From Kappaphycus alvarezii (lineage: Eukaryota; Rhodophyta; Florideophyceae; Gigartinales; Solieriaceae), in assembly GCA_002205965.3 (NCBI GenBank), contig NADL03000762.1:558001-622000 (forward strand): a DNA stretch of 64,000 nucleotides. Reading direction: 5' to 3'. Positions 12,070-21,329 of this stretch are shown piece after piece. The notes beneath the pieces were generated by a model that did not search any database, was not told the DNA's origin, and was given only the letters and a program-made list of their open reading frames with translations. Made by a program: the position numbers and the translations under genes. Within the stretch, counting starts at the first letter, position 1. Each line of letters begins with the position of its first letter.

Positions 12070-12310
12070 GCGTTGCACATGCGGTACTGAATTGTTTCAA
12101 CCTCACTCCGAAGTTGCAAAGCACGGACCAGAACTTTTGTACTTCCAATCAATGATGCCTCTCTGATCCTGGAGACCAGGTCAGGGGCGCTTTATATAGA
12201 CCTCACAGGAGCAGTAAATCAAAACAAGGTACTTTTCTGAAGGTACACTACTGTAAGTGTTACTGTACCTTTCTGACAATATATGTGTATATGTCGCGTA
12301 CTAATTGAAC
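12070..12310 (+). repeat. dispersed repeat, copy A (LTR or UTR-like)
   Basis: It matches the reverse complement of 44700-44935 over about 235 bp. Shared blocks are ACTCCGAAGTTGCAAAGCAC, AGACCAGGTCAGGGG, CTGACAATA and ACTAATTGAA. It carries a small hairpin, CTGATCCTGG-AGA-CCAGGTCAG, at about 12162-12184. In copy B the repeat stands upstream of a copia gag in the same relative orientation, so it is probably an LTR or leader. Here no matching gag follows, so it may be solo. Confidence 0.5.
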
Positions 12311-13469
12311 GGTAAGATTCGTACCTTGTGCACTCCTCGCGTATATAAATGATCAACGAAAAATCAAATTAGCAAAACAAACAAATTAAAACACGAAAAA
12401 TCATAACTCAGCGCTTGCCTCTACCGCATTCTTCCTTCCCACAGCCTCGCACTCGCCTTCCTTACTACTTTTCTCCATCCTTTGCGCCGAATTTGGCATT
12501 GTAGCACATCTATCCCCACTGGACTTGCCAACCATCCTCTTTATTCACACCTCATCTGCTTTACAGACACAGTTCCTCGGATGTCTTCCATCTGCCCATT
12601 CCCATCACAGAATTGTTCGCAGTGTTTCAGCAGTAATACCTCTAACCTTAACGTCTACCGCCCTTTCCGCTCAAGCAAACGCATCCCGGGCAGCCTCCAA
12701 TACCTTGTCTAAGTCCTGTATTTTGTGCCCCAGCTGTTCCTTTTCACAGACCACTACAGCGTATTTCACCACCCCTCCACTAGCCTCAGCACCCCTGGCA
12801 TGTCTTGGGCAGTTTCATTTGACAGACGTGTAGCGCTTTGCACCTTCTTTATCTTCAAATTCCTTAGTTGCTCTCCCTCCCAACACCTATACCCTTTCGC
12901 CGCTTTTTATAGGCGTTAACTCCTCTTACGCGCTTCCTACTGTGTTTCCTGTCACCACATCTTCATTCCGGCGACAATAAAGTCTTGCGTGTCCCGATTG
13001 ATATTTCTTCCTCTTCATTTTGTATTTTTTCTTGTAAATAGGCCCAATGACTGCCTATATCTTCTTCTCCTGCTTGCACCCGTTCCCCGACTTCTCAATC
13101 CACGACTTTGTCAACTCAAGCGCCTCATCCTCAGCAAAAACGTTCGCGCATACCTTTTTTTCCAGTGTACTGCCACCCTCGTCTTGATCTTTCCCCCACT
13201 CCTTAGTTTTTCTAGTCGAAGCTGCGTCGTAGGTTTGAGAAGCGGAAACAAACTTACTAAATTCTTTTAGTGAAGTCACAAAATTGGGTCAGTAGCGTTG
13301 GATTCGGTATCAGAAGCCGGCTGTGCATGAGCAACAATTCTTTTTTCAAATATGGCTCTTGTGCTCTGCAGTTCATGCGCTTCTGAAGAATACGACGAAG
13401 GAGACGAAAAACATGTTATCGTGCCCGCGCCGAGGTCCAGGAAAGTATGGAAACCGAGTTGCCCACCAT

Positions 13470-13492
13470 GGCGGGAAAAAGTTCTTCCCGCC
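13470..13492. repeat. E2F-like inverted repeat
   Basis: GGCGGGAA, 7 bp, TTCCCGCC forms a perfect 8-bp inverted repeat. Each arm matches the E2F core (TTCCCGCC). With no assigned gene next to it, function is unknown. Confidence 0.4.
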
Positions 13493-13683
13493 AGGCCGGA
13501 AGGGCTTTCCTCGCAATGTGATGTGATGGAAATAAGATCTCCGTAGTGATTCGTCGGACAGATCATCAATGGCCATTGAAAATCTGCACATTCACTCCGA
13601 CAACCAGTCCTATTCCTCTAACTTTGCGAACTGATTATCAGTACAGACCGCATTGCTCTAGTTTCTATCCGTCATAGAACTTT

Positions 13684-13717
13684 CCTCATATGAGGCACAC
13701 TTTGTCCTCATATGAGG
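13684..13717. repeat. tandem CCTCATATGAGG palindromes
   Basis: Two copies of the perfect 12-bp palindrome CCTCATATGAGG start 22 bp apart (13684 and 13706). A half-matching TTCATATGAGGAC lies near 14071. It could be a paired protein-binding site. Confidence 0.4.
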
Positions 13718-15120
13718 GCAGTTTCTGTTACATTTTGGAAAGGTAAATTTCTTAGAAGCCCGAAATTTTCACTGCAAAAAAGTTTTTTTATACTAAGGTA
13801 CAGTACAGTAATTCTTTCTGTACATGAGCACTCGTTTCTGAACCCCCCCCACGATAATACGAGCTATATTTCCTTCCAAAATGAAGTCATTTTTACAACT
13901 TCTTGCGAAGAGCCGACATTGATGAGGGAAAGTTGCTCTAGTCGTAACCGGGGTTAACGTCTTGAAAAGTTTGTTTTGATCGGCCATCTACACTCATGAA
14001 CTAATGCGGAGGGATAAGAAATTCTCTGAGGTAAAAAATTGTATTGAAAAAGAAATGCTATAAGTAGTCTTCATATGAGGACAACGGTCCAATATACACT
14101 AGTAGGGATGCTATCATTGGCAAAAAGCGCTACAATTTCGAATTTTTCATTGAGTTAGCGCACTTTTAGTCGTACTCTTAGCGAATTATCGTTTGTACTG
14201 TTATGGATTTGCATTTGCCTTTGTTCATGACTCTCACAAATTGAATCCCGTGTACTGTCAGATCGATTTTTTTGCAATGGGGGTTAATTTACTGTGTTAG
14301 ATATGTGGGTTGGTATCCAGTAATTTTGTACCGGAGCGTAGATCGATTTTCAAAGCTATGCAGCAGCTATTTTGTTCTGTAATAATGACACATATAGATC
14401 AGCATAAATATGCTGGGATGCTTTTTCTGGAGCTCTGTCGCCTCCCACATCCTATCCTTTTATAGCCATCATCTACATATTGTCTTCCCAACTCATGGGT
14501 TCACACGGCGGAAACTGATCTCCTCAATCAAAACATCCTCCTCCATACATCCATTGCATTCAGTGACGATTGCCTGTATTCGGATGTATTCGTTCAACTT
14601 CCATTCGTACACCAACTGCACTAACATTCAGCGCCCCTTCACACGTGAGCGCAGCTCACAACCCTTCCATCTCTGTGGTCATGCATCTGTAGCTTTCGTC
14701 CCCAGAACCCTTACCCATTAACACCTTCCTCATGGGTTCTGAGCGACCGTCCGACATATCACTACTGCATTCAGCACATGACTCTCTGTTTATGAGTCTA
14801 CAGTTCTTTCGAGTTGTATATTTAACTCGACTTGCATTCACTATAAATTCATACGCACTTTACACATCATCAACACAATACAGTGTTTGTTCATTTTACT
14901 GAATAATCATGCACATCGTCCACAAATCAAGAACTTTACTAGGTCTCTCCACCAAAGACTGGGTGATATCTCAATCATTTGATAAATGATGATTGACTTA
15001 CAATGAATATATATCGTCGAATCCAAGAGGATTGATATGGTACCTGGCTGAAATTACTGTATCCTCTTATTGCACAGCGCGAGACATTTAATAATAGTTG
15101 TCCATTTCAGAATAAGCAAA

Positions 15121-15465
15121 TCATTAAAATTTAATAAAATCATTAGTCAAACGTTACCTAGTCGCCGAACTACGTATCGACTTCCACCCGATGGCTTTCG
15201 ATATATACGGGTCTGCCGGTCCCGGTGCCGAACGAGGTCTGTCCAGAATTGCTGAGTACATCGCACTACGTAAAGGCAGTAGCCCTGCCTTCGAGCGCGA
15301 TCGCTTGTTCACGATTATCAGTTCGCTCGTACAACAACGAACTTCTGTCGCGATCAACCGACGACTACTCGACCGTTCCTGGCTCGGATAGATTTTTCCC
15401 CTTTTGAGGGCCGCTAGCCCCCCCTTTTCTGCTTGGTAAAGTCTTCTTCTTCTTCTTCTTACCTA
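15121..15465 (+). mobile_element. LINE 3' end with (CTT)n tail
   Basis: The plus frame reads FHPMAFDIYGSAGPGAERGL, then SRIAEYIALR and a final helix with SSLVQQRTSVAINRRLL, stopping at 15388-15390. This resembles the extreme C-terminus of LINEs with a C-terminal restriction-like endonuclease, which end with a (V/A)FET.G..G..A...L..IA pattern and then a helix. A short 3' UTR leads to a (CTT)n run at about 15443-15460, a typical simple-repeat LINE tail. Nothing upstream of 15121 is recognisable, so this is a strongly 5'-truncated copy. Confidence 0.45.
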
Positions 15466-15556
15466 GTTAGTCCTAATTATGCACTTGATTTTGCACCTCC
15501 TGTTGGCTGAGACCCTTTTTTATCGATCTCCCGAACCTACGCTCCTTCCTTGCACC

Positions 15557-16663
15557 ATGCCCTCCGGTTCCGGTGCTGCGCAATCAGAGGCCATCGTCTC
15601 GCTAACCCACGCTTCTATGGATTACCTCGTGCGTTTCGCCTTCATCTTCGACGGCCACGTCGACCTCACCGATCCCACCGCTACAGCCTCCTTTCTATCT
15701 TGCGTCTCCGAGTCTCCCGTTGCCATTGCCTTATCCCCATCCCTCCAGCACAACCCCCAATTCCGCTCTATTCTAGACATCTTGAACTCCCTTGCCGGCA
15801 CTCCACAGGCTTCTTCCCCGTCCGCCTCCGCTCAACCAAACACACCTGCAAGCTCTCCGCAGCCCTCGACGCCCGCCCCTGCCTTACCCCCTCCGACTGC
15901 TCCGTCCCCCGCCCCGTACCTCCGTGCCGCCACCACCCCAGCACCTGCTCCGAAACCGCTTCAACGCCTTCCCTTCCTCGGCCGCCACGGCCTCACCCGC
16001 CACGCTGACCTCTCTGACAAGCAACTATGGCAAAATTAGCGGGCAGAGTCCGCCACGCCACCCGCGGGTTGTTCGGGGGCGACCGAAAACGCGTTGTTGT
16101 AGTCACTTCCCCGCCTGACGCCCCTGTCCACGACCCCTCCGCCTTTCGCCGGGCGATATCTAATGGCGGTTTCCCTGGCTCTTGCTCCATCCTGCGCTCT
16201 TCTTCTCCGAACGACTTCCTTGTATGCGCCGACGAACGTGACCTGCTCTCCTTAGAGCCAGCCTACTCTGCCTTTCGCGCCTTGGCAAAGACCTCTGACG
16301 ACTTCGATCCTCCTACCCTGGATTTCTCCGCAATCCTCGACCTCCCTACAGACCTTCCGCCCCCCAACTTTTCTCCGATATCCCTGGCCTTCGCTCCGAA
16401 ATCGCTCGCCTGGAATCCTCCTCCTGCAAGTGGTACCCCGCCCCTGCCTTCGCTCACGCTCTCCGCGAAATGGAATCGGTGGTTTACAATACTCTTTGTC
16501 AAGACGCCTCCTTTGCCACTTCTCATCCCTCCCTTCCTCCCGCCCCGTCCCCGGTCGCCTCGACTAAGCGCCGACGTGTCCCCCCCACTCCGATTGGTGC
16601 TGACGGGTTTACACTGGTGACGTGGGCTGGGGCTGCATCTCCAGATGCCTCTACAGTACCTTA
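15557..16663 (+). pseudogene. proline/alanine-rich ORF, frameshifted (TE-like, unknown)
   Basis: From ATG 15557 the frame starts MPSGSGAAQSEAIVSLTHAS and passes through a Pro/Ala/Ser-rich tract (residues about 80-145). It stops after SDKQLWQN at 16039. The next frame takes over near 16027 (AKLAGRVRHATRGLFGGDRK, then VVVVTSPPDAP) and a third near 16380 (REMESVVYNTLCQDASFATS), ending ADGFTLVTWAGAASPDASTVP-stop at 16663. The three pieces join smoothly apart from two indels, so this looks like one protein of about 365 residues. I do not recognise the family. Position after a LINE tail and the low-complexity N-terminus suggest a TE accessory or ORF1-type protein, but this is a guess. Confidence 0.4.
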
Positions 16664-17416
16664 GCCCCACCCGGCCCCTGTTGCCCCGCCCGCAGGCGCA
16701 GGATACTCCGTACTTGAACACGTTTCGATGACGGAGTCTATGGACGATGACCAGTAGGCCTCGCGTGGAACCTTCGTTCCGGCCGACCACCAGTTACCAC
16801 TCCGAATCTTGTCCCTCCCTCCTCTCCATCTTTCAACTTCGGATCCCGTCCATCTCCTACTTACCCAATTCTCTGCGTTCCGATTTCCACAATCCCTTTT
16901 GTTGCCTTCTGCATGCCTACAACCGGTCCTTAGGAAAAACGGCCGATTACGGGCGAACCCCGTAATCACACCGACATGTTACTCCGTCTGTAACAGCAAA
17001 CACTCGATCCTCATCCTCCACTCATCACCGTGCCCGCTTGGCAGCCGCTACCTCCACAACCGCATTCGCTCAATTCTGCGCCCTACCATTATTCAGGAAC
17101 CACTACATCGAGGCCGAGGTGTGGCGCACTATGGATGACGTTCGCCTCGGTAACCACACATTGGAATGCTCTTGTCTCTGCGCGATGTGCGCGACAAGCA
17201 CCGCCCAGCACTTCCCAATATTTGGTGCACCCGGGCACCACGCCTCCGTTTCTAGGAGCGCAGCAGGGGACGTGATTCGACACAACCGCTCATGCGACAC
17301 TCTACCTCTTGCCCCTAGCTCTGTGGTGTCAAACTCTGTCGATTTATCTCCCTCCTTCCGTTCCGTATCCATTTGGATCGGCGAAGGCCGTTTCATAAAC
17401 AATGAAAGCTTTACCT
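16664..17416. other. no recognised gene
   Basis: Several overlapping plus frames are Pro/Ser/His-rich but none has a family signature. It may be the tail of the preceding broken ORF or flanking DNA of the transposon on its right. Confidence 0.4.
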
Positions 17417-18727
17417 TTAATCAGACTCAAACTCTCTACTGTTAAACTCTATATTACGGAACTGCAATTCAATCCGCCTGCGCCGCTTGTTACGATAGCG
17501 CTCCTGAACGTTGCAGCGCCTAGTAGCAATATCCTCGCCAATAGAATACAGTCTCTTTTTGAACCGCTTTTGCTGAGTGTTGTCTTCTGAGCGCAGAGGA
17601 TGCATCTGAATGTGAATATTTGACAGGGCTACACAAAGACGAAAAACGCAATCGTAGCGGTCTTCATTCCAGCGCCACTTACTTCCTACTACCCCCCACA
17701 GTGAGCAAAACCGCCCGAAAACATTTTCCACGATAATACGATCAGAGGACATTTTCTTGTTTGCGGCCTCTTCTAAACGACTTAAAATTCCATTACGCGG
17801 CGTTTTTTCCGGAATCATTGCCCTGGTCAGTTCTCTCGCCCCTTGGTACCCCTTATCCATTAATACACTCCAATATTTTGGGAACTCACCACAGAGGGGA
17901 CCAATGTCCGCAATTTCTCTTTCAGAAAGTGTCTTTTTCAGGGCCTCTCTGCGGAAGTCGATATTCCGCTGAAAGATTTCCATATCAGCCACTGACTCCG
18001 GGCAGTGCGTCGAAAAGTTCAGAGCCTGTCCATTCGGAAGCACAGACACTTCGACTTTGAACCCATAAAGCTTGTGTTTCCCGCTAAAATAAACCTTCCC
18101 CTCCTGCATATTTCCACTCGGCCTGTTCGCTTGCTAAAAAGTGACATCAGTAGCGTACCTAGCGGTAGGGTAGTACTTAAACTTATTGCCGTCTTGAAAC
18201 ATCTGACCGAAAGGAAAAATAGTCCGATTACGTTCTACAACTGCTTCGTAAAGAGGGCCACTAAGCAGTTCCATGACTTTTGTCATCATTTTCTCGATCG
18301 TTGGACCTTTCAGGCTGAACATTTTCGCCAGAATTTCCCACTTCCCTCCCACTTTTAATGTCGTTAAAAGCATAAAAAGCATATCCTTTCCCCCATAATT
18401 CACCTTTCTACCAGGCCCTACGTTATAGCGCTCACTGACCATTGGCTCCACACTTCCCCAAATAGTGCTGAACTCCGAAGCATCGAAGTTAGTCATGTCG
18501 TGTACTGCTTTTGCGCCGCCCGCTTCGTAGAAGATGTCGAAAACAGGGGAAGGGGATGAAGTCTCATCGTCAGTGAAAAAATCGCTGTCGCTGATATCAA
18601 ATTCCTGCAGTTCCGCTTCCCGCTCTACCGCAGCGTCCGCAAGAATATGCAACGCATTCGCCGCCTGCTGCTGGGTTGGGATAAGGACGGGAGTTTCAGT
18701 AATTGTTGCTTGCTGCTCGGACGGCAT
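17417..18727 (-). pseudogene. DDE transposase (DDE_4; PIF/Harbinger or IS4EU-like), one stop
   Basis: ATG at 18727 opens a frame of 436 codons to 17417, broken by one TAG at 18134-18136, after ARYATDVTF. Both halves are in the same phase, so a single base change separates it from an open frame. The N-terminal half is acidic, then has a helical recognition-type region (YGGKDMLFMLLTTLKVGGKW). The catalytic half shows the three acidic positions in order: Asp in TDVTF, Asp in LMDKGYQG, Glu in RIIVENVFGRF. This DDE_4 arrangement belongs to PIF/Harbinger- and IS4EU-type DNA transposons, which cut and paste their own ends. No terminal inverted repeats were found by eye. The clean frame suggests a fairly recent arrival. 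Confidence 0.75.
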
Positions 18728-19625
18728 TTTCGTTGAGGGGTCGTGGAAGGTAGGGGAGGGGTAAAAAGATGCTACTGTAAGAGGACTTAACGGCGTTACT
18801 GAGATTGATGGTATTTGGTATGCGCATAGTGAAATTTATTGTGGGAAGATTGAGTTTTATATCAATGCCTAGGTCGTTTACGAAAAGAGCGGGCTTGCTA
18901 TAAGAGCTATCTTTCATTTCTAGATGATTTGATTGTAAGTTTCCCTTTTAGTCACTGTACTATATTATTATCATACTGTACATACTTTTTTGTTTTTTTT
19001 TGGATCATTGCGAAATGACCAACAGTATTTCACGGGCAACCCTCGTTGCCAGGAATACGTACATTGGCTCATTCGGAGTATCCCTCATATATGATAGAGG
19101 GTCAGTACAGTACAGTTGCAGCATGCAAGTCATTGAAACCCTTACTGAAATCGCAGAAAAACGAACTTGTTAATATTTCGGTTTATAGTACCAGATGTAC
19201 ACATGTGTACCAGATGTACACGTGTACACGTGGAAACCCTGACTTTGAAGGGAGCGCCTTGTTCACGATGAAGGCATGGTTATTGTGCCTTATTTCGAGA
19301 TTGCCCTGTAGTAAAGAGTGACGTCACCGTTTTCGACACATCCATAGTAGCGGTGCCACGTTGTGCGAGTTAGTAATAGTTGGCGATAGTTCCAAGACGG
19401 TTTCAAGCTTTTTGCATGGCTTGGCATTCTGCACGTTTCAAGGTGATAGTGCACAAATTTTACTTTATTAAACGATTTCAAACTGCTTTTGAAGAGGCAT
19501 CATCATTCCAAATTGGAGAACAACATTAACAATGCGCCTCACCGACTGAATGTGATAGGCTAGCTTGTGAGTCGGCCCTGCGCAGCAAATCACTTGCTTC
19601 CCGCAAAAGCCATTTCCTTTCTAAA
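18728..19625. other. upstream region of the membrane-protein gene; palindromes
   Basis: No gene is supported. Two neighbouring 14-bp perfect palindromes, GTACACATGTGTAC (19197-19210) and TGTACACGTGTACA (19215-19228), sit in a 19-bp tandem duplication (CCAGATGTACAC...), about 400 bp before the next start codon. The second contains a CACGTG E-box core. A GTACAGTACAGT run lies at about 19103. Confidence 0.4.
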
Positions 19626-20255
19626 ATGTCAAAAACTCACTTGTGCTTTGGCGCCTCGTTTTTCCTTGTAGCCACTGCCGGCACCCTTCTCTTCACTTGG
19701 ACGGTCTGGTGGCTCGCTGTAATCGGCCATTCTGTCCCTGCGCGTCGCCCCTTTTTCGAACCAATATCCGATGTCCCTCAACTCGTCGTCTCCGCTGCGG
19801 CAGCTTCTGATTCCTCGGTCTCCATCAATGAGATTTTCAAATTCAGTCTTGCCGGCGGCTGGCCTCGCGTCAACTCCGCCATTCGTCTCGTCGCCGCACT
19901 CGTCGCAGTGATATGCTCTTTCACTTTTGCTTTTATAGCGTCGTTGACACCCCCAAGGGTATCCACAGCCGTGTTTATTGCTGGATTAAGTTTAGTCGTG
20001 GTGTTTGGCGTTATCGCTTCAATTGCAGATACTGTCACCTTGGTCAGGACAGCAAATGAGTGTGCGAGCAACCAATGCACCACTGCGGTTCCGCAGAGTG
20101 TCATTGATGCTGGTGATACTTGTCGTTGTTCTGTGGAACCGTGGTTTTTCTTCACAATCGGAGTTGATGTCGTTCTCACTATTTCAGCGCTAGTTTGCCT
20201 ATCGCTTACGCTGCTGCCTGCCTTGAGGCGAAGAGCACAACGTGAGGCACAATAG
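19626..20255 (+). CDS. four-helix membrane protein, function unknown
   Basis: ATG 19626 (context CTAAAATGTC) opens an uninterrupted frame of 209 codons. The protein has four hydrophobic segments at about residues 8-33, 84-108, 111-136 and 171-198. A basic tail (RRRAQREAQ) follows, so both ends probably face the cytosol. The loop between helices 3 and 4 holds four cysteines (CASNQC and CRC ends), which suggests disulfides outside the membrane. The layout recalls tetraspan or claudin-like proteins, but no family motif such as CCG is present, so I assign no function. It is the first gene of the island and converges on clpS, with 288 bp between the stop codons. Intactness and even codon use support a real gene. 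Confidence 0.7.
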   Translation: MSKTHLCFGASFFLVATAGTLLFTWTVWWLAVIGHSVPARRPFFEPISDVPQLVVSAAAASDSSVSINEIFKFSLAGGWPRVNSAIRLVAALVAVICSFTFAFIASLTPPRVSTAVFIAGLSLVVVFGVIASIADTVTLVRTANECASNQCTTAVPQSVIDAGDTCRCSVEPWFFFTIGVDVVLTISALVCLSLTLLPALRRRAQREAQ

Positions 20256-20543
20256 TACATGTTTTTAACGCTTTCAGTCCTTGGCACTGTGTTCGGGGGA
20301 GCATTGCCCGTGCACGATGCAAAGGCGACAATAGAGAGAGCCTGGAAAGTGACCGCACTTCATGGGAAAAGGTATTCAAAGGTTGACGCTTTACGCATTT
20401 CAAAAAGAAAAACTGTTGTGTAACTGGATAACAATTGACAAACGATACACACTGAACGCTTTGTGCTGCGGTCACTACGGTACAAATCTAACTCAGCTGA
20501 CTGGATACTTATTTTCTGGCCCTGCGTCCCAGCACCGACAACC

Positions 20544-21138
20544 TCATTTGTCGGGTTCAATAGAGCTCAAAATCCCAGCTGCGGGAAAGAAGAACATTCG
20601 AAACGACAGTAAATCGGCGGAAAAAAAGTCACGTCGTACGAGGTTGTCAGTTATCATCACTACTCCTTTCAGCCGCATTAAAGTGCGTATCAGCGGTAGC
20701 TCTTCTTCAAAGCCGCAGTCATCCGCACTTGAACTGATTGCAGCGCAACGTACCTGAATTAATAGTGGCACAGTAATGCTCCGCAATCTCCTTGAACACA
20801 ATGACAACCAGACCTCTACCGTTCTCATGAGCCTCCTGCATAGCGGCGTACGCACGCGAGAAGGTAAGACCCTGACATGTCTTCAGCAGGACGTCAACGA
20901 CGCGCTCGCGCTTGTTGAACGGGTCATTGTAGATGTAGAGGCGGTACATGTCAGGTTGTTTGGTTTGGCGAGAGGTGCTGACTTGCTTCTTAGTGACCGG
21001 CTCTTTCACAGGGGTGGCTACCATGGAAACTGCCGCACGGTGCTTGGTTACCAGCTGGTTTTTGGCATGAGAGAGAGCATTGTGGTTTGCACGGGTGTTG
21101 AGCGGGACGGCAAACGTAAATGCGACAGAAGATGCCAT
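20544..21138 (-). CDS. clpS: ClpS, Clp protease adaptor (plastid-type), one intron
   Basis: Two exons: 21138-20754 and 20578-20544, 139 residues in all. ClpS binds proteins with N-degron residues and hands them to the ClpC/ClpP protease. The core shows MYRLYIYNDPFNKRERVVDV, then AMQEAHENGRGLV and IAEHYC, the ClpS fold with the conserved N-D pair and AE.YC. The first 60-65 residues (MASSVAFTFAVPLNTRANHN onward) are Ser/Thr/Arg-rich without acidic residues, like a chloroplast transit peptide. I chose ATG 21138 rather than the longer upstream frame because it starts this peptide. Without splicing the protein would end in unrelated residues; removing the intron gives the expected ending GILSSIEPDK. 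A LINE begins about 190 bp upstream. The adaptor call is firm; plastid location is inferred. Confidence 0.88.
20579..20753 (-). other. clpS: clpS intron (175 bp)
   Basis: Donor AG|GTACGTTG follows the codon split in ...INS; acceptor TTCTTTCCCGCAG precedes CTGGGATTTTG. Joining the exons keeps frame and restores the family's C-terminal Gly-Ile/Leu-Leu-Ser-Ser-Ile-Glu-Pro motif. The strong pyrimidine tract before the acceptor supports it. Confidence 0.85.
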
Positions 21139-21329
21139 GGCTGACGCAATTATGGGCCGGTGTAGTCCGAGGTCGGCGTTTTTGTCTTGGGTGAGTAATC
21201 CAAGCTTTTCCTTACCTCTCTCTGCCCTCCGGGTAGCAAGTCGCAGATATTTGTGGTGACAGAGGTCAGAATCCAATTATCGGTTTTACAAAAATTACAG
21301 TTATTCACGATGCCGCTTTCGCTGCCAAC

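Larger units (their letters stand above)
12311..15120. other. unrecognised region with short palindromes
   Basis: There are no supported genes. C-rich plus frames (12482-12919) mirror Glu/Lys-rich minus frames (12500-13279, including EKEQLGHKIQDLDKVLEAAR), which read like a decayed coiled-coil ORF. Short palindromes at 13470-13492 and 13684-13717 are listed separately. The remainder is AT-rich with no signal. Confidence 0.4.

Noticed and set aside
19778..20287. 169-codon minus frame opposite the membrane-protein gene
   Set aside because: It is antisense to four clear membrane helices, and no domain or start context was seen.
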